DNA from: Caprella mutica
Lineage: Eukaryota; Arthropoda; Malacostraca; Amphipoda; Caprellidae
DNA: 64,000 bases
NCBI GenBank assembly: GCA_947561585.1
Contig: CANNZV010000343.1
Location: 124,001-188,000, forward strand
Direction: 5' to 3'
Program-made: the position numbers and the translations under genes
Part shown: positions 34,440 to 47,530 of the stretch, piece after piece
Numbering within the stretch: position 1 is the first letter of the stretch
Layout of the letters: the number at the start of each line of letters is the position of its first letter
Notes under the pieces: model-generated
What the model saw: only the letters and a program-made list of their open reading frames with translations
Told to the model about the DNA's origin: nothing
Database searches by the model: none

Positions 34440-34794
34440 TAAGGATATAATCAAGGCCTTGGTCATTCAGTGGTCATTGCTTTATAATTTTGGTCAGCGG
34501 TTTTTCAATATGAGTTGTATGACTTAATACTTAATAGAATACTATTAGTTGGTCAATGGATTATGCCTATGAATATGACTCAATACTTTAAGTGGGTAAG
34601 CAGTTTGTGGATTAACCTGTGCCGTATAAAAGAGTTAATAGATAATGTAATTTTCATTAAGGGTTTTAACGTCTGATTCAGCCATAGCGTTAACATAATG
34701 CTGACGTCAAAAGGAAATTAAATGCAAGGTACTAGAAAGAAAAGTGTCTAAATAAAAAAAGTAACCTAAGTTACTCAAGCATCGGTGGCTGCAG

Positions 34795-34910
34795 TCACAG
34801 ATGGAAGATGAAAATGAAGAGGGGATAGTAAATGAAGCCTACGAATCTACCTAACACAAAATCTATTACCTCGTAGTTGAAGAATATAACCCTGGCGCTA
34901 TCCTCTAAAA
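34795..34910 (-). pseudogene. Coding-like terminal exon, repeat copy 3
   Basis: After the acceptor CTTGCAG the frame reads LEDSARVIFFNYEVIDFVLG, then a hydrophobic tail ending in FHL and TGA. It is open along its whole length and about 80% identical in DNA to 13212-13309. It lies 0.85 kb downstream of the second ionotropic receptor gene. Just beyond it (34680-34745) is a segment related to 39950-40025 inside that gene. Family unknown; a real last exon of an alternative or separate transcript is possible. Confidence 0.45.
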
Positions 34911-35759
34911 CTGCAAGTAGGGGTAAAAAAAATGATGAACAATGGTTGTTAATATATAATCCGAGCAAAACTTCATTAATATAAAAAGTTTTTTTTTGTC
35001 AGTTATCTGACACAGATGAATAAATTACAAACTATATATTCGCATCAATCAGCATTTTAATGATTCCATTAAATATAAATTATTTAATTCAATGTTTGAA
35101 GATTAAATTGTAACCGATTTAAAAGCGCTGTAATTTACAATTACAGTAATTTACAATCATGGTGTAACTTTTAGAAAATACCAACGTCAGATTCAATACA
35201 TTACCGATACGAAGCTCCGCAAAATTCAAACACCTGGCCAACTATTCTCATGTTGAAGGACGGGCGACGATTTCTCTCACCTCACTTTTTCAATTGGGCG
35301 ATAAAGATAGAAACACTTTCTTAACCACAAGAAAGAAGTCTAAGGGGAGGGGGGGGGTGCAATAATCTGATCTTTTTGAAGTTAACCTTCGAGATAATCG
35401 GATCTTTCACCAAACTGTTTATGCTCTTAATTTTCTTTACTCTGCACCACATAGTTCACTTGAGGGATTGTACTGGGATTTGAAATAAATCAATAAATTT
35501 ATATATTGTACTTTCTTCAATAGAACCTATTCCTGTTATCTAGTCAGAATAGTTTACAAACTAGTGCTTTTAATAGAATAATTTTAACTATACACCCTAT
35601 TTAGTATATTTATTTCTCCCATAGTACATTCTAAAACAATAGGTGTGACTTTCCAAAAACATTATAAATATAATATTTTATTTAAGATTTAGATTCATAG
35701 CAGAAGGAAAAGGAAGCCATACCTAGTGAGCCATAATATTAATATAATGTATAATCCTA

Positions 35760-38700
35760 TCATTTTTCAAACCTAGCGTGTACTATTTCCCACATGAACG
35801 TCAGTGCTGACAGCGCAAAGCCCGTACCTAGAATTAGAAACCCTAAAATCAAATGCCTCAGAGTCAGGACAACCAGCCTTGGTCCTGAATCATCCCCACC
35901 AGCCTTACGAAAACTCTCGTCCAGTTTCTCTTGAGTCCAGTGTCCTATTAGTCCTGTGGTATGGATTTTATGCAGTCTGAAATTGAGGAAAATGTTAAGA
36001 TGATTTAGCAATTAATACGTTTAGAGGGGTTTACAATCTACTTCGAAACTAAAGACCTATCGCTGATACCAAAAGGAAATTTAGCTATTTCAAAGAAGTT
36101 GTTAGATACTTCAAGTAGTGCCGGTAGCATTTTTATTCCTAAATTCTATTATAATGTTTTACACAAAGTCAACTTTATCAAAAGTAAGTTAATTTCTCAC
36201 TGTTTGTTGATTGCAGGAGTTAGGGGACTTCCTTTTTGATAGGTAAGACCGAGACTACGGGCGAAGTAACCTCTGGAACTCATGTGGAACTTCCATCTCC
36301 CCAACTGGTTAGTGGCAATACTCAGGCCAATCTTTCCCCAGAAAGTCATCCACTTCTCTTCTTCATTCACTAAATTCACCAACTGAATGTAATTGAACCG
36401 TTTGTCCCAATCTGGTTGTTTCAATTTGGACAATCTGTCAAATATTCCCGTTCCTGGGCCCTGTTTGGAAGATAGGTAATGTTAAAACTGATAAAAAAAT
36501 TACCCGATAATTGATTTATATGTTGAAATTTTTAAATCATCATCAACGTTATATGCTGTGTTTAAAGACAGTCCCTGATCATTTTTTGTATCGAATTGAA
36601 AAGGGAAACGCTTGGACATGCCGAAGTTAATAAACAGTATTTCAATCAGTGTTTTTGGTCTGATTACAATAATCAAGTATTGCGAAATTTCAGTTAATGA
36701 GTTTAAACAAACTATTTCTTTATTATGACATGCAACTATTTTACCAGAAATAACTTTGTAATGTAAGCTCCCTTGATTCCAGCAATGCCATATTGTTCAT
36801 CTTCAACTTTCTGGAGTAGATCTTCGATATTCTCAACAGCTTTTTCTCTCGTCACAACAGTGAGATGCAGGTACAACACTCCCATGTAGTGAGCTAAAGA
36901 ATATTTAATAGCTTAAGCTAAATAAATTTATAGCTATGGTATTTTTAATAGATAGTTATGGATTATTTACATGAGACGAGAAGACAGAAAACCATCCAGA
37001 AACTGATGAAGAGCCTAGGAGTGTTACGTTTCGGTTCTTGTATCCCACTTTGCTGCATCATCAGTCTGTAGGTATCTATGAAAGATCTCTGAGAAAACAG
37101 ATGAATTATTAGATTTTTTTATTCAACCATACGAAATATACCTTTCTAATACTATAACTAGAAAAACCTGTACCTGGAAATTTTTCTCTTGAGTTAACTG
37201 CCAATACACAAGAATTGATACCAAGATAGTCACGAATATTCCTGTCCAGACCTGAAAATGCACGAATTTTTTTTAATCAATTTGAACCTTCATCTGTACA
37301 ACGATGAATAATAACCAATTACGTACACGAAGCGTACCTGCCAAGAGAAAACTCTCACTACCGATGCAATAGGTATCTTATAATTAGGTGCCCGAGACAC
37401 AATGTGAATGGTGTCCATGAACTCAAAGTCACTCATGTCTAGGGCTCTTCGGCGACTTTCTGAAATGGTGATTTCATTGATGGAGATGTGAGCTTCCCGC
37501 CTGTAGAGCTGTTCAAAAGATTTCATTACAGCCAAATGTTTAAACTATTACATTATATATAAGTTAGGCTAATTGAATAGATAATAAGAAATTAAGAACG
37601 AACTGAAAATAGTGTACATTAAAACTCCTCTATAGTGAATATAGAGTCCAGAGTAAGAGAATTACCCCGTACAGTGAACAAATTATCTTTAGTCTGTCAA
37701 GAATAACATCAGTTTTATAAAACTAATTGCCATTTCTTGGCAGACTATATGCGAAATTTGTTCACTATATGGGGTAACCTCTTACTCAGGACTCTACATT
37801 CACTATAGAGGAGTTCAACTGTACAGAAAAAAATATAGATAGTCATATTTCAAAGAGTAGTTAGCTATCATTCTAACCTGCCCCATCATACCACTCCAAG
37901 TACTATTCGATACCAGTACACCCCATTGACCATCTGGTGGTGCGACCACTCGGTAACTGTGAAGTAATGGTTAAAAATAATATGCATCGTGATTCATGCA
38001 GCTCTTATTTACAGGCAATGGCAAAAGAATAATAAACTTAAGATAAGTTTCATAGTAAGCTTAAGTTTACCTGAAATTTAACTTTTGAGCAACGATATGC
38101 AGAAAATTTCCGTCGATGCCTCTGTCGAAATGATTTCCGTGCTGTGAATAAGAAAAAGTATGATTTAGCACTTCCTATGATGAATGATTATTAGAAAAAA
38201 ATAACATAAAATATATTCTTAAAGTTAATTGTTTCCCAATTGTGAACTATGTAACGAATAAAACATTTTCTAATGTTATTTGAGAAAAGAATTGCACCTT
38301 CATCTAGTAGTTCACAGTTCATTACCTTTGCAAATTTGTGGAAGGTTATATTTTACCCGTAATTTATTTATTTATCATCTTGTTATTCGCATAACTGAAA
38401 AAGTGTTCAACCAAATTACTTGAAATTTGGTGAAACGATTGGTCGAATGTCCTGAAGGTAGAATTTTTAACTCAAAAAGTATTGCACCATATTGCATGAA
38501 ACTTGGTGTGACGGACGATTGATCATTATCCAGTTGGGTCAAAGCGGCTTCGAAGATATGCGCTCTACCGAATGCACGTAATCTAGTTGGCACTAATATT
38601 TTTTTTAAAAACTTTGACTGAATGACTGACTAAACTACTTGTACTCATGTGATCTTGTAGCATTAAATTAATTAATGTAAATACAGACACTAACATAGTC

Positions 38701-41700
38701 TTTGAAAGTCTCAAGGATGTATGGGGGATTGACGAATGACGTCACCACTAACTCTCGTCCCTGCAAATCTTTGTACTCCTCATCGATGTTAGTGAAGATG
38801 GTGTTCTTGAGAGACAAGTCATCTTCCCATTCACTGCAAGAAAATAAGAAACATAAATTTATCCTGATGATGATGAGCAAGAGTTATCCATGACGCTTCA
38901 ATGATTTTTATTTTATTTATTTCAATACTTAATTCATTGTGATGTGTAATAAAATAGTATCAAGTTTACAGTATTTCATTGATAACACTGGATACTGTCC
39001 AATATATTTATCTTACATGTTGTCGAAATCGACTTTAGTGAACACGTAGCTGTTGTCGTAATTGATTTTTCCAGAGTAGACATCCCCAGCTATCTGGATA
39101 GGTTGGGTGCCATTTCTTGTGAAGTTACTGGGCTCTCCCTCGAGGAGCAGCACCACATTGAAGCTCTCGGTGAGCACCAGAAAAGACTCCAAGGCACCAA
39201 TTGTGTCCTTCTCAGATATTATAAGGAAGTGCCACTTGTAGTTCATGATGCTGTAAACTGTCAGCTGGTGGGAGAATTTGAAACAAGATGGTGATTATAC
39301 GCGCTCTTTTGTTCAGTTTTTAAAGTACGAAATCTCTCAATATGTAAAAATTAAGAAGTAACTAAATTATCTAAGTATTCACAAGCTGTTAGTATGTTGT
39401 AAGTACTAAGATACTGTAATTATATTAGTACCAAGTCCCTGAATTTCAATATACTTACAGTATACTCTTTGGGAAACTTTCTCTTAAACATTCTAAATTA
39501 ATAAATCTTGAATGTATTTATAAAAACTTACATAATTGAAGAAACGAAGAACGTATTCTTTAGAAGCTACGAGAACAATCATAGTTTCCGCTGACAGAAT
39601 ATTTGCTTTGAAAGCTTCTCTTACGACAGACAAAGAAATTTCCAACTCATCCAAATTGTTTTTCAAGTCGACCATAAGAACCGGAGACTGAATTACAGAA
39701 TCAAAGTCTTCGGGAAGCTGAGTTTCTGCATCTGAAATGAACATCAAGAATTAGTGCGCTATATTCTGTATAACTAGAAGACTTCTAATTTTTCTCTCTC
39801 TCAGCATCACAGATATCCTAATGAAATGAGTGAAAATACAGAAAGCGTAAACTATATTCAAATAATATAGATCAACAATAATTTCAAATTATGATGAAAT
39901 AAAGTAATACGTTAAATTATACTTTTTGGTGATTATACTTTCTGCTTTAACCACTCGATGTTTTATCGCTGACATCAAAAGGAAATTAAGTACAAGGGAC
40001 ATCGAATAAGCAGTCAGAAAGAAAAGTGGTTCTGTTTCCATGTATTTCTCGAAGTCTTGGAACGATTTTATCATTTATTAGATCAAGGTATCTATCTCCA
40101 TTTAAATTTTTTGTAAAAATAAGGACAGACGATACGGCCAAGTCGGCCATTGGTACCTACCTATAGTCCAATCCACACACAAACTTTCTATCACAAAATT
40201 CTTACGTCAAAGTTGAAAGTAGGAGGTTGGTTCTTCGGGGAATATGTGCCAACGTTATGATAATTTATTTTACCATTCAAATGAAAAGTGGTCTCATCTC
40301 CAACCACATTATCGTCCGCAAACCGGACATTTCTTTGCTAAAAGCAATCAGCAAAATTCAGCGGCCGAGGAAGATCAGTATTTAGGTGTTTGTTTCGCTC
40401 GTACATCTTTTAAGGATGTTACTTCAAATCTAAGGTTACAAATCTGTTGAATGTAGATTTAGTAAGATCTAATCCCCTTTTTATTGCAGTGATTTGTAAA
40501 TTTTCTGTAAGTGCTTCTTTAACAATTCGTACTGTGAAATAAGTGTTTTACTGAAAGTGCGCAAGCAGGTTTTTGGTATCGGTCACTAAAAATACAGCTA
40601 AAAGAAAACCGTTCAATCAAATCATCTAATATTTTGTACAGAGATAGAAAAAATGTTGAGAAACAAAATGTGATTTTCCAATTTTTTGTAAGTTTAATAG
40701 TTTTTGAATTACAGCCTTTGAATTTTGGGTATCGGTTTTTTTGGGACACCCTGTATATAACCACGAATAGGAGGAAAATGATGTGGTCGAAGACATGAAA
40801 CCTATCTTACCCAGATGAAGAACCTAGAGCTATCTTCGAAAACAGATTCAAGGAAATACTATTTATGGAAATAAATACCTTGGCAGACTATTAGCGTGAC
40901 ACTGGAATCAGAACTAATCTCTTCCAGTAAAGGACTCCATACTTGTAACTCTTCATCATCTAGAAATGAAAAACAGTAATTCAATTTATAGAAAAATTCA
41001 AATTGAATATAGATGTAACGAACAATTTATTTTACTCCAAATATTCTTTTAAATTGATATTTGATACAGTCGAACTCCTCTATAGTGGATTCCTCTATAG
41101 TGGACTCCTCTATAGTGGACTCCTCTATAGTGGACTCCTCTACATTGGACTCCTCTACATTGGACTCCTCTATAGTGTCTATAGTCTTCTACAGTGAGTT
41201 ATACTCTATAATGAGTGTAGGCTTCTGAGTAAGAGAATTGCTCCGTATAGCGAAAATATTTTATTTAGTGTGCCACGGATAGCATCAGTTTTAGAGAACT
41301 AATTGCTATTTAATGGCAGACTAAAGAAAATTTGTTCACTATACAGGGTAATCACTATAGAGGAGTTCTACAGTAACATATATCTCCTAAAGATAGAAAA
41401 GCAGACTAGTATATTTTTTTAAACGTAATTTTATTTCTTTAAATTGAACTGTATCTTTTTAAATCTAAACATTAGGTTTTGTTGGTAACAGTTTTTATTC
41501 ATTAAATCATTAGGGATCAAGTGTAGTTTAAGGACCCCAAATTTTCAAACTATACCCCAAGTGTAGTTTAAGGACCCCAGTGTTAACCCAAGTGTAGTTT
41601 AAGGACCCCAGTGTTAACTCAAGTGTAGTTTAAGGACCCCAGTGTTAACCCAAGTGTAGTTTAAAGACCCAGATTGAGCTGGGGTCCTTAAACTACACTT

Positions 41701-41941
41701 GATCCTTCATTAGTCCTAGTAATTTACAAATAAACCACGTTGGTGTATATGAAGGAATTTGATCAGCGCAAGAACAATATTTCATGACGTCAGCATCAGT
41801 ATAATTCCGTGAAATAGGTTTACCATAACCTGTCTACATATTTAATTTACCTTTGGTCGCAGCGTTAACTCCAAGTTGTTCACTAATCGAAATGAAGATG
41901 AACAAGAAGCAGATGATGGGAAATGTAGGCAATGAATCCAT
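35760..41941 (-). CDS. Ionotropic receptor (IR family), tandem copy 2, 633 aa
   Basis: Paralogue of the receptor at 23521, same orientation. Exons: 41851-41941 (ATG, signal peptide MDSLPTFPIICFLFIFISIS), 40879-40959, 39532-39731, 39017-39264, 38695-38833, 38071-38141, 37878-37956, 37338-37508, 37174-37251, 36971-37088, 36745-36893, 36201-36460, 35760-35976. All phases agree and give 633 aa. Domains as in the first copy: S1 motif GRELVVTSFVNPPYILE, DGNFLHIVAQKLNF, S2-like REAHISINEITIS, TM1 VWTGIFVTILVSILVYW, TM2 PRLFISFWMVFCLLVS, last TM LTLRHLILGFLILGTGFALS. The final exon is only about half identical to its paralogue, but exon 4 differs at only 7 of 248 bases. Eleven of the 13 exons have the same length in both genes. 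Confidence 0.93.
37617..37821. mobile_element. pogo/Tigger-like MITE, copy 2
   Basis: 205 bp with inverted ends ACTCCTCTATAGTGAATATA and CATTCACTATAGAGGAGTTC, and TA on both sides. It lies in the intron between IR exons 7 and 8. Confidence 0.75.
39889..40080 (-). other. Intronic segment with a hydrophobic open frame
   Basis: A 61-codon frame contains FLTAYSMSLVLNFLLMSAIK, a possible membrane segment. Its DNA is similar to 34680-34745, where the frame is broken. It lies inside the intron between IR exons 2 and 3. No splice sites fit it to the receptor. Recorded as an unexplained duplicated piece. Confidence 0.3.
40150..40753 (-). mobile_element. Truncated DNA-transposon remnant
   Basis: Read on the minus strand it begins CAGGGTGTCCCAAAAAAACC at 40753 with TA outside, a Tc1/mariner-type end. 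A fragment further in reads DETTFHLNGKINYHNVGTYS, the catalytic-domain signature of a repeated insect transposase. Much of the gene and the other end are missing. It lies in the first half of the second IR gene. Confidence 0.65.
41067..41373. mobile_element. pogo/Tigger-like MITE, copy 3, with expanded terminal motif
   Basis: Starts CAGTCGAACTCCTCTATAGT and ends CACTATAGAGGAGTTCTACA. At 41085-41180 a 15-bp motif (GGACTCCTCTATAGT) derived from the terminal repeat is repeated six to seven times. It lies in IR intron 1. Confidence 0.8.
41514..41705. mobile_element. Small foldback with internal copies of its own end
   Basis: Left end GGATCAAGTGTAGTTTAAGG and right end CCTTAAACTACACTTGATCC are exact complements. 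Between them are four more direct copies of AAGTGTAGTTTAAGGACCCC at about 34-39 bp spacing. Non-coding, IR intron 1. Confidence 0.8.
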
Positions 41942-41999
41942 GAATAAATAGCTCTTGGATATATATAATATTCTAAATCATCTTTATTTTAAGAACCTT

Positions 42000-43638
42000 C
42001 AAAATACTCCTGTCTTGAAGAATTACCTAATCTGATATTAAATTATACACTAGTTCAGAGAGCTTAAATTTGAGATAAAAAAAAAGATTGTTACTTTTCT
42101 TATATCGAAGTAGAATGAATTAAATTTTGATGGACAATTGACATATCACTAGAACTTGTTACTTTTCTTGTGGAATTTTTTTAATGCTTTTACGAATTGA
42201 TTGATCTTTTAGAAATATGTAAAAAGTACAATTGAGACGTACAATTATAATATAGACTACTACATATCAATTTTTCCCCAAAAGTTTATAATTTACAATA
42301 CCTTTTGCTTTTTAAATAAAATTTCTTCGTGTAAACAAAAAAACTTTTAAATTAATATTCATTGATAATTATACAATGTACAAATCAATGAAATATAATT
42401 CAATCTTAATTTATAACTCAAGTTGATATTAAAATTGATCATAGTTATAAAAACATAATGCTGTCATTCTTCAGAAAGCTTAAAAAAATATATTTTATTT
42501 TCATTCTTCGAAGAATTGGAAGCGTTTATATAACATAAAATGGATCAGGGGAATGAATTATATTTCCAAACATACGAAATGAGTTTAAAAAGAAAGCTGC
42601 AGAATCACTGACTACCTAATTGGCAATGCGTCATCAATACGTCCACGTTTCATTTATACTCTCCTTTAGACAAGTTCAATATACCTAGCTTTTAGTTTCT
42701 ATTTAAAATTCTTGCATTTATAATAAGACCTATAATGAACAGATAATGCGTTGGATTGCTTCTTAAAGTGGCTACTGCCTAACATTGTTACAATGTCACG
42801 GTTATATTAGTTACATGACCAAGAATCTGGTGATCGATTGGCGGATTAACTTTTTATGTCTCTGACTGTAGAACAGATTAACACGAATGGCGTGAGACTG
42901 TTTGCACAAGTAGGTAGGTACTCTTCTATTTGAATGAAGAATATTCTAGTAGAAAGCATGTAGATAATAACTACGTACTAAAATCATGGTTAATATAGGT
43001 TCAATAAGTTAAAATATTTGAATTCAGTTGGTAGGTTCACTTAGATTATTCTATTAGTTGAGTGTAAATTTGTTTGGTTGGTCAGAGTTTTAGAAAATGT
43101 GTGATGTCTCACGAGTACCTAACTACTGACTACCTAACTACTGACTGCATTTATAAAAATCTCTGTTTATGATTTAGTAATAGGGCTAATGAATTAGTCA
43201 AAGGTACTAGTTTAGTCAGGAACATATTAGTTATTAATAGACAATGGTTTAAATCATTTGTCTTCTTCCATTCTCAAGCTGTATGTCCTACACATCTATT
43301 TAATAATTCATACTCAGAATAATTATTAGCTTAAAAAATTCATAAGAGTAATTATTGCCTGCCATAGTTATCATTAAACAAAATTCTTAATCATCGTTAT
43401 TAATGTTTTATGAGTAGAATGAAATATTATATTGAAATTCGTTATCCCAACATGAGGTTATTTTAATAATTAACTACAAAAAGCGATGCATGTCTATATT
43501 ATTGATTATATTAATCTTCCACAATTTTATTAGATAAATCATGTTTTTCAATTTATTTAGAATATAAAATTACGAAGCATAAGAAGTTCATTTGTAATTA
43601 AGGTTTTCAAACTATGTTCAAAAAGAGTAAAATGTTAA
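42000..43638. other. Intergenic upstream of the second IR gene
   Basis: AT-rich, with no open frame or repeat that I could support. It may hold the receptor promoter, but no clear TATA/initiator pair was chosen. Confidence 0.4.
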
Positions 43639-43640
43639 TA

Positions 43641-44246
43641 CAGATAAAGCTCGTACAACTAGCGTATATGTAGGCTACCTGTAAAGAGGTCGCTGTACGG
43701 GTCTAGTGGGCGCTATAAAGTCTGAGAAATAGTTCAGTTGGACATTTAAACTTTGAAAGTTTCATTTAACCGCAGTTTAAAGAAATGCTACAGAAGGTAA
43801 ACGGTGTTCGATTATTATTGAATCAACATTTTAATGAAATTTTTATAATGATTATGCAACCTACTCATATAAAATATACGAAATAATAAGGTAGGTAAAA
43901 TAAAACAAAGATATTAGCAACTAAATAGATAGGAGATACGTGAAAATATAAGTACTAATATAGAATAATTACAACTCTTTAATTTCTATAGAAATTTTCT
44001 AATCAAAGAATATGTATATTATTTTCTTTAAACAAAACCAAATTATTGGAAAAACTATACATTAAGTGTTGATTGTAAATTGGAATACATCTGAATATAA
44101 TCAATGTATGACTAGATACTTGTAGACGAAAAAAATATTTGTTAAACCATATAATTGAAAGAGGTCGTTGTAGGAGCTACATGGCTCTAACAACGGATAA
44201 TTTTTGTCCTCCGTTTAAAGATCGTCCGATGTACGAGCTTTACCTG
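43641..44246. mobile_element. Tc1/mariner-type MITE
   Basis: 606 bp starting CAGATAAAGCTCGTACAA and ending TGTACGAGCTTTACCTG, with TA at 43639-43640 and 44247-44248. An internal motif GAAGAGGTCG-like (AAAGAGGTCGCTGTACGG and AAGAGGTCGTTGTAGGAG) occurs twice. Non-coding. Confidence 0.75.
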
Positions 44247-44826
44247 TATACTGTTAGATATCTAATGTAATAACACAATGTAGTCATTATTTATTTACAA
44301 TATCAATCTAAATTTTTAATCAGAACATATTTCAAATGAGTAAAATATTGGAAAATAAAGTGCCACTGAGATTGATAATTATTCCATTCTTTTAAAACAT
44401 TAAAGCTGTACATATTAAATAACAGATACTGCAATTTACGTGCATTATGACAGCCCGAAATCTTACTTATTCATTCCTTATATTATTTAAAAGAGAAGTT
44501 ATACACCATAGTATTAATTATGTAGGCAAACTTTGGCGCCATGTAATCAGATGTACCCAATGCCGCGGCACCTAGATTTATTTAACGCTTGGTGATGCGC
44601 AATTGCACATGATAGATTGCCATTAGTAGAAAGGATCTAAATATTCTAAAGAGTATAGACTGTAGAAGACCATACGAATTTATGTCTACACGTGCGAAGT
44701 ACTTGAAATCGTGAACATTTTCGTCATTGAGATTATAGTTAGGTACCAGTTTTTTTTTCGATGAAAGTAACTTAGTGTACAAGACATTAGTTACCATGGA
44801 AATAAGCGTTGCCAGTTAGTCATTAT

Positions 44827-46587
44827 TAGGGTTGTGACTTTGCATATTATACATATGCAGGTAAAACGTGCATATGCATTTATGCAAATATAAAAATGCA
44901 TATGCAAATGAGAAAATGCATATGCATTTCAAAATTAATATAATCAATTGAAAATGCATGAATGCATTTAAAAAACGTAGAAAATTAAAAAAAAGTGTAT
45001 ATGCAAAATTAGTTGCCCTAATAGTATTAAAAGAAGTACATTACTTGAAACTAGAAAAAATATATTGTACACAGAATTGAAGAAAGTAAATATAAAATGA
45101 ACTGAAATAGACACTTCAGGTAAGGAAATATATACTGTTCTCAGGCGAAGAAACGATCACTTTAATTTTGTTAAGAAGAATACCACTATTTCAGATTTTG
45201 GGTCATTCATAAATCATATATATATATATATAGGTATATACGGATAGCGAAAGCACCGTGAACTTTGTTCTAGTATTCAACTTCATTTCAGCAACTTCCT
45301 TTTTGTTTTGGGTTTTCTCCTTCATTGTTTTCTTCTTATTATTCTTTGGGGACAGTAGGCTCCGATGGGGAGAACTAACTAGAAATTACTCTTATTTTAT
45401 ATATAACAAAGTATCAATAGCTATAACTTTTTTTCAAACGAGACATTACTAACAATCTGTGTAAGATTTAAAAGTAGGATCGAAGATGGTACTGTACCGC
45501 ACAAATAGGGCTTCAATTTGATTATTGTTGTGGAGTGCAACTATAGTGCTACAATCTTGTAGTGCTTCGTAAAAGTTTTTAAACTATTTTTTGTTGTATG
45601 TACTTCATGGTAACAAAATTGTAGCATCATTCACCAGAAATAAATAATATTGTAATACTGATGAAAACAAAAATAAAAGACTTTATAACATGGAACCGGA
45701 ATTTTAGAAATAGAAGATGGTCGGCAAAACTCTATTTTGTAATCCTTGTTAGAAAGAGGCAGTCCTAAGTCTACGTTTAGTTGTGGGATTCAAACTGTCT
45801 AGCAACCAGTTCGCGCGAACACCTTGAATGCTACCAATGACTTGAGATGGGGACATATGAGTCAGAAGAAACGAATAAGTTAAATTACGATTTACTACAA
45901 AATATAGTTAAAGAAAACGGAACTACAAAACTATATAGTTAAAGAAAACGAGAAATAAGTCACTGTGATCATAGCCGACTTTATATATAAAGTCGGATAT
46001 GCTGTGATACGATATTTACTATCAAATTACGCAAACTACCAATAAGCATATATTATGTAAGTAATGATCAACGATTTGAAAAGTTAATGGTTTTTATTCA
46101 GATGGTTACGTATATTTCTCTCGAAAAAGGTAATCCAGGATTAGGTATAATTTTAAGGAACCGGTTCGCGCGAAAATAATGAATGATTATTCCATTATAA
46201 AAGAGTTGGTCATCAAGCATCTAACCCCTTTAGAAAAGACCTCTTTAGAGCACGCACCACTCGTGTTATGTGATGTCCAGAGAAAATTTTCTCCATGCAA
46301 GAACATTTTAGCAGATAAAAGAAAATTCAGCTTTGAAACCTCAAGTATCATAATGTTATAATTAAGTGTATATAATTTTTCATTATTTCAATTTATTTGT
46401 TTTATTACTTCAGTTGAGGACCTTATCTAAAAGTTATGTCAATGTAGCTACTTGTTAAATTTCTGCATATGCAAAATGCACTGTATATAAATAAATGCAT
46501 AGGCATGAAATTAAATGCACATGCATATGGAAAATATCAAATGGATATATATGCACAAATTTCTAAACGCATATTGTCACAAGCCTA
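44827..46587. mobile_element. hAT-type element, degenerate
   Basis: Ends TAGGGTTGTGAC and GTCACAAGCCTA are inverted. An 8-bp direct repeat GTCATTAT flanks it (44819-44826, 46588-46595), as for hAT insertions. The subterminal regions are rich in ATGCATATGCA repeats. It carries a hAT C-terminal remnant at 46179-46361. A 173-bp relative with the same ends is at 47340-47512. Confidence 0.85.
46179..46361 (+). pseudogene. hAT transposase C-terminal (dimerisation region) remnant
   Basis: The frame reads ...VQRKFSPCKNILADKRKFSF, which matches the 'RSFSxYKxILxDRR' type motif of the hAT C-terminal domain. The rest of the transposase in 45240-46170 is unrecognisable or lost, so this is a relic. Confidence 0.65.
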
Positions 46588-47339
46588 GTCATTATAGTTA
46601 AAAACTACAGTTTAATGAATGAGAGAAGTTTAAACAATACATGTGTGATGAAATAGACATTCAATCATGGAGGCTACCATCTTTAATATGACGTCATCAA
46701 TGCAGAGCCAATAGCTGCAAAGATTTTCTCATATTGTTAAAATAGAAATTCTTGATGGCTATAATTAAACGGATGAAGTAACGTTTATTAAAATAGTTCT
46801 GCTGGTCAGCCATTACCTACATAATTACCAAGGAAAATCGTTTCCAGTTAGCACGTAGTTCATTCATACTTTATCAAGTTTCCAATTCACTTTATGTTCC
46901 ACATACAAACAAAAAAGTTCTTCTATTAGATCCAAATTGAAGCTCTTATTAAAAGAATAAACAATTCATTTATATAATTGAAGTGGAAATTTAAAAAAAA
47001 CAAGCAAATCTGTAATAAAATATATTTATTTCTCACTCCATGATGTTTTATAATTGTAAATATTTTTTGATAAAGATCACCTCAACAAATATAAAAATTG
47101 AAATAAGCTCTATAGAAAAATAGTAACCTGCCCAAAAAATGATAAACATATACTTAAAGATAACTTTAAAATAAAAATTCACTCTGTATAATCCACACGA
47201 AAAAAGTTCATCACAAAAAAGTTAAAAATGTTAATATTTGAAAGAGAGAAAACAGAATAAGTTAATACCCTAGATAAGAAAGCATGCAACTATTTTTGTA
47301 TACAACTAGTTGCAATGTTCCAAACTAGTTAGTCATCAC

Positions 47340-47512
47340 TAGGGTTGTGACAGTATGGTTTTAAAATCATACATTTTAAGAATATCATAGACGAAACTAT
47401 ATGATATAGAAATATTATATACGCTGGTGTAGAACGAGTCAACACTGTTAATTCTCCACATCTATTATAGTTTCAGGAATTATGATTTTAAAAGCACATT
47501 GTCACAACCCTA
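47340..47512. mobile_element. hAT MITE related to 44827-46587
   Basis: 173 bp beginning TAGGGTTGTGACA and ending TTGTCACAACCCTA. An ATACATTTTA/TATGATTTTAAAA inverted interior. The flanks (TCATCAC / CTTATCGC) are only approximately repeated. Confidence 0.7.
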
Positions 47513-47530
47513 CTTATCGCAGTCCTCAAT

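Noticed and set aside
44582..44797. 71-codon minus-strand frame next to the hAT element
   Set aside because: No domain, no splice support, AT-rich chance frame.
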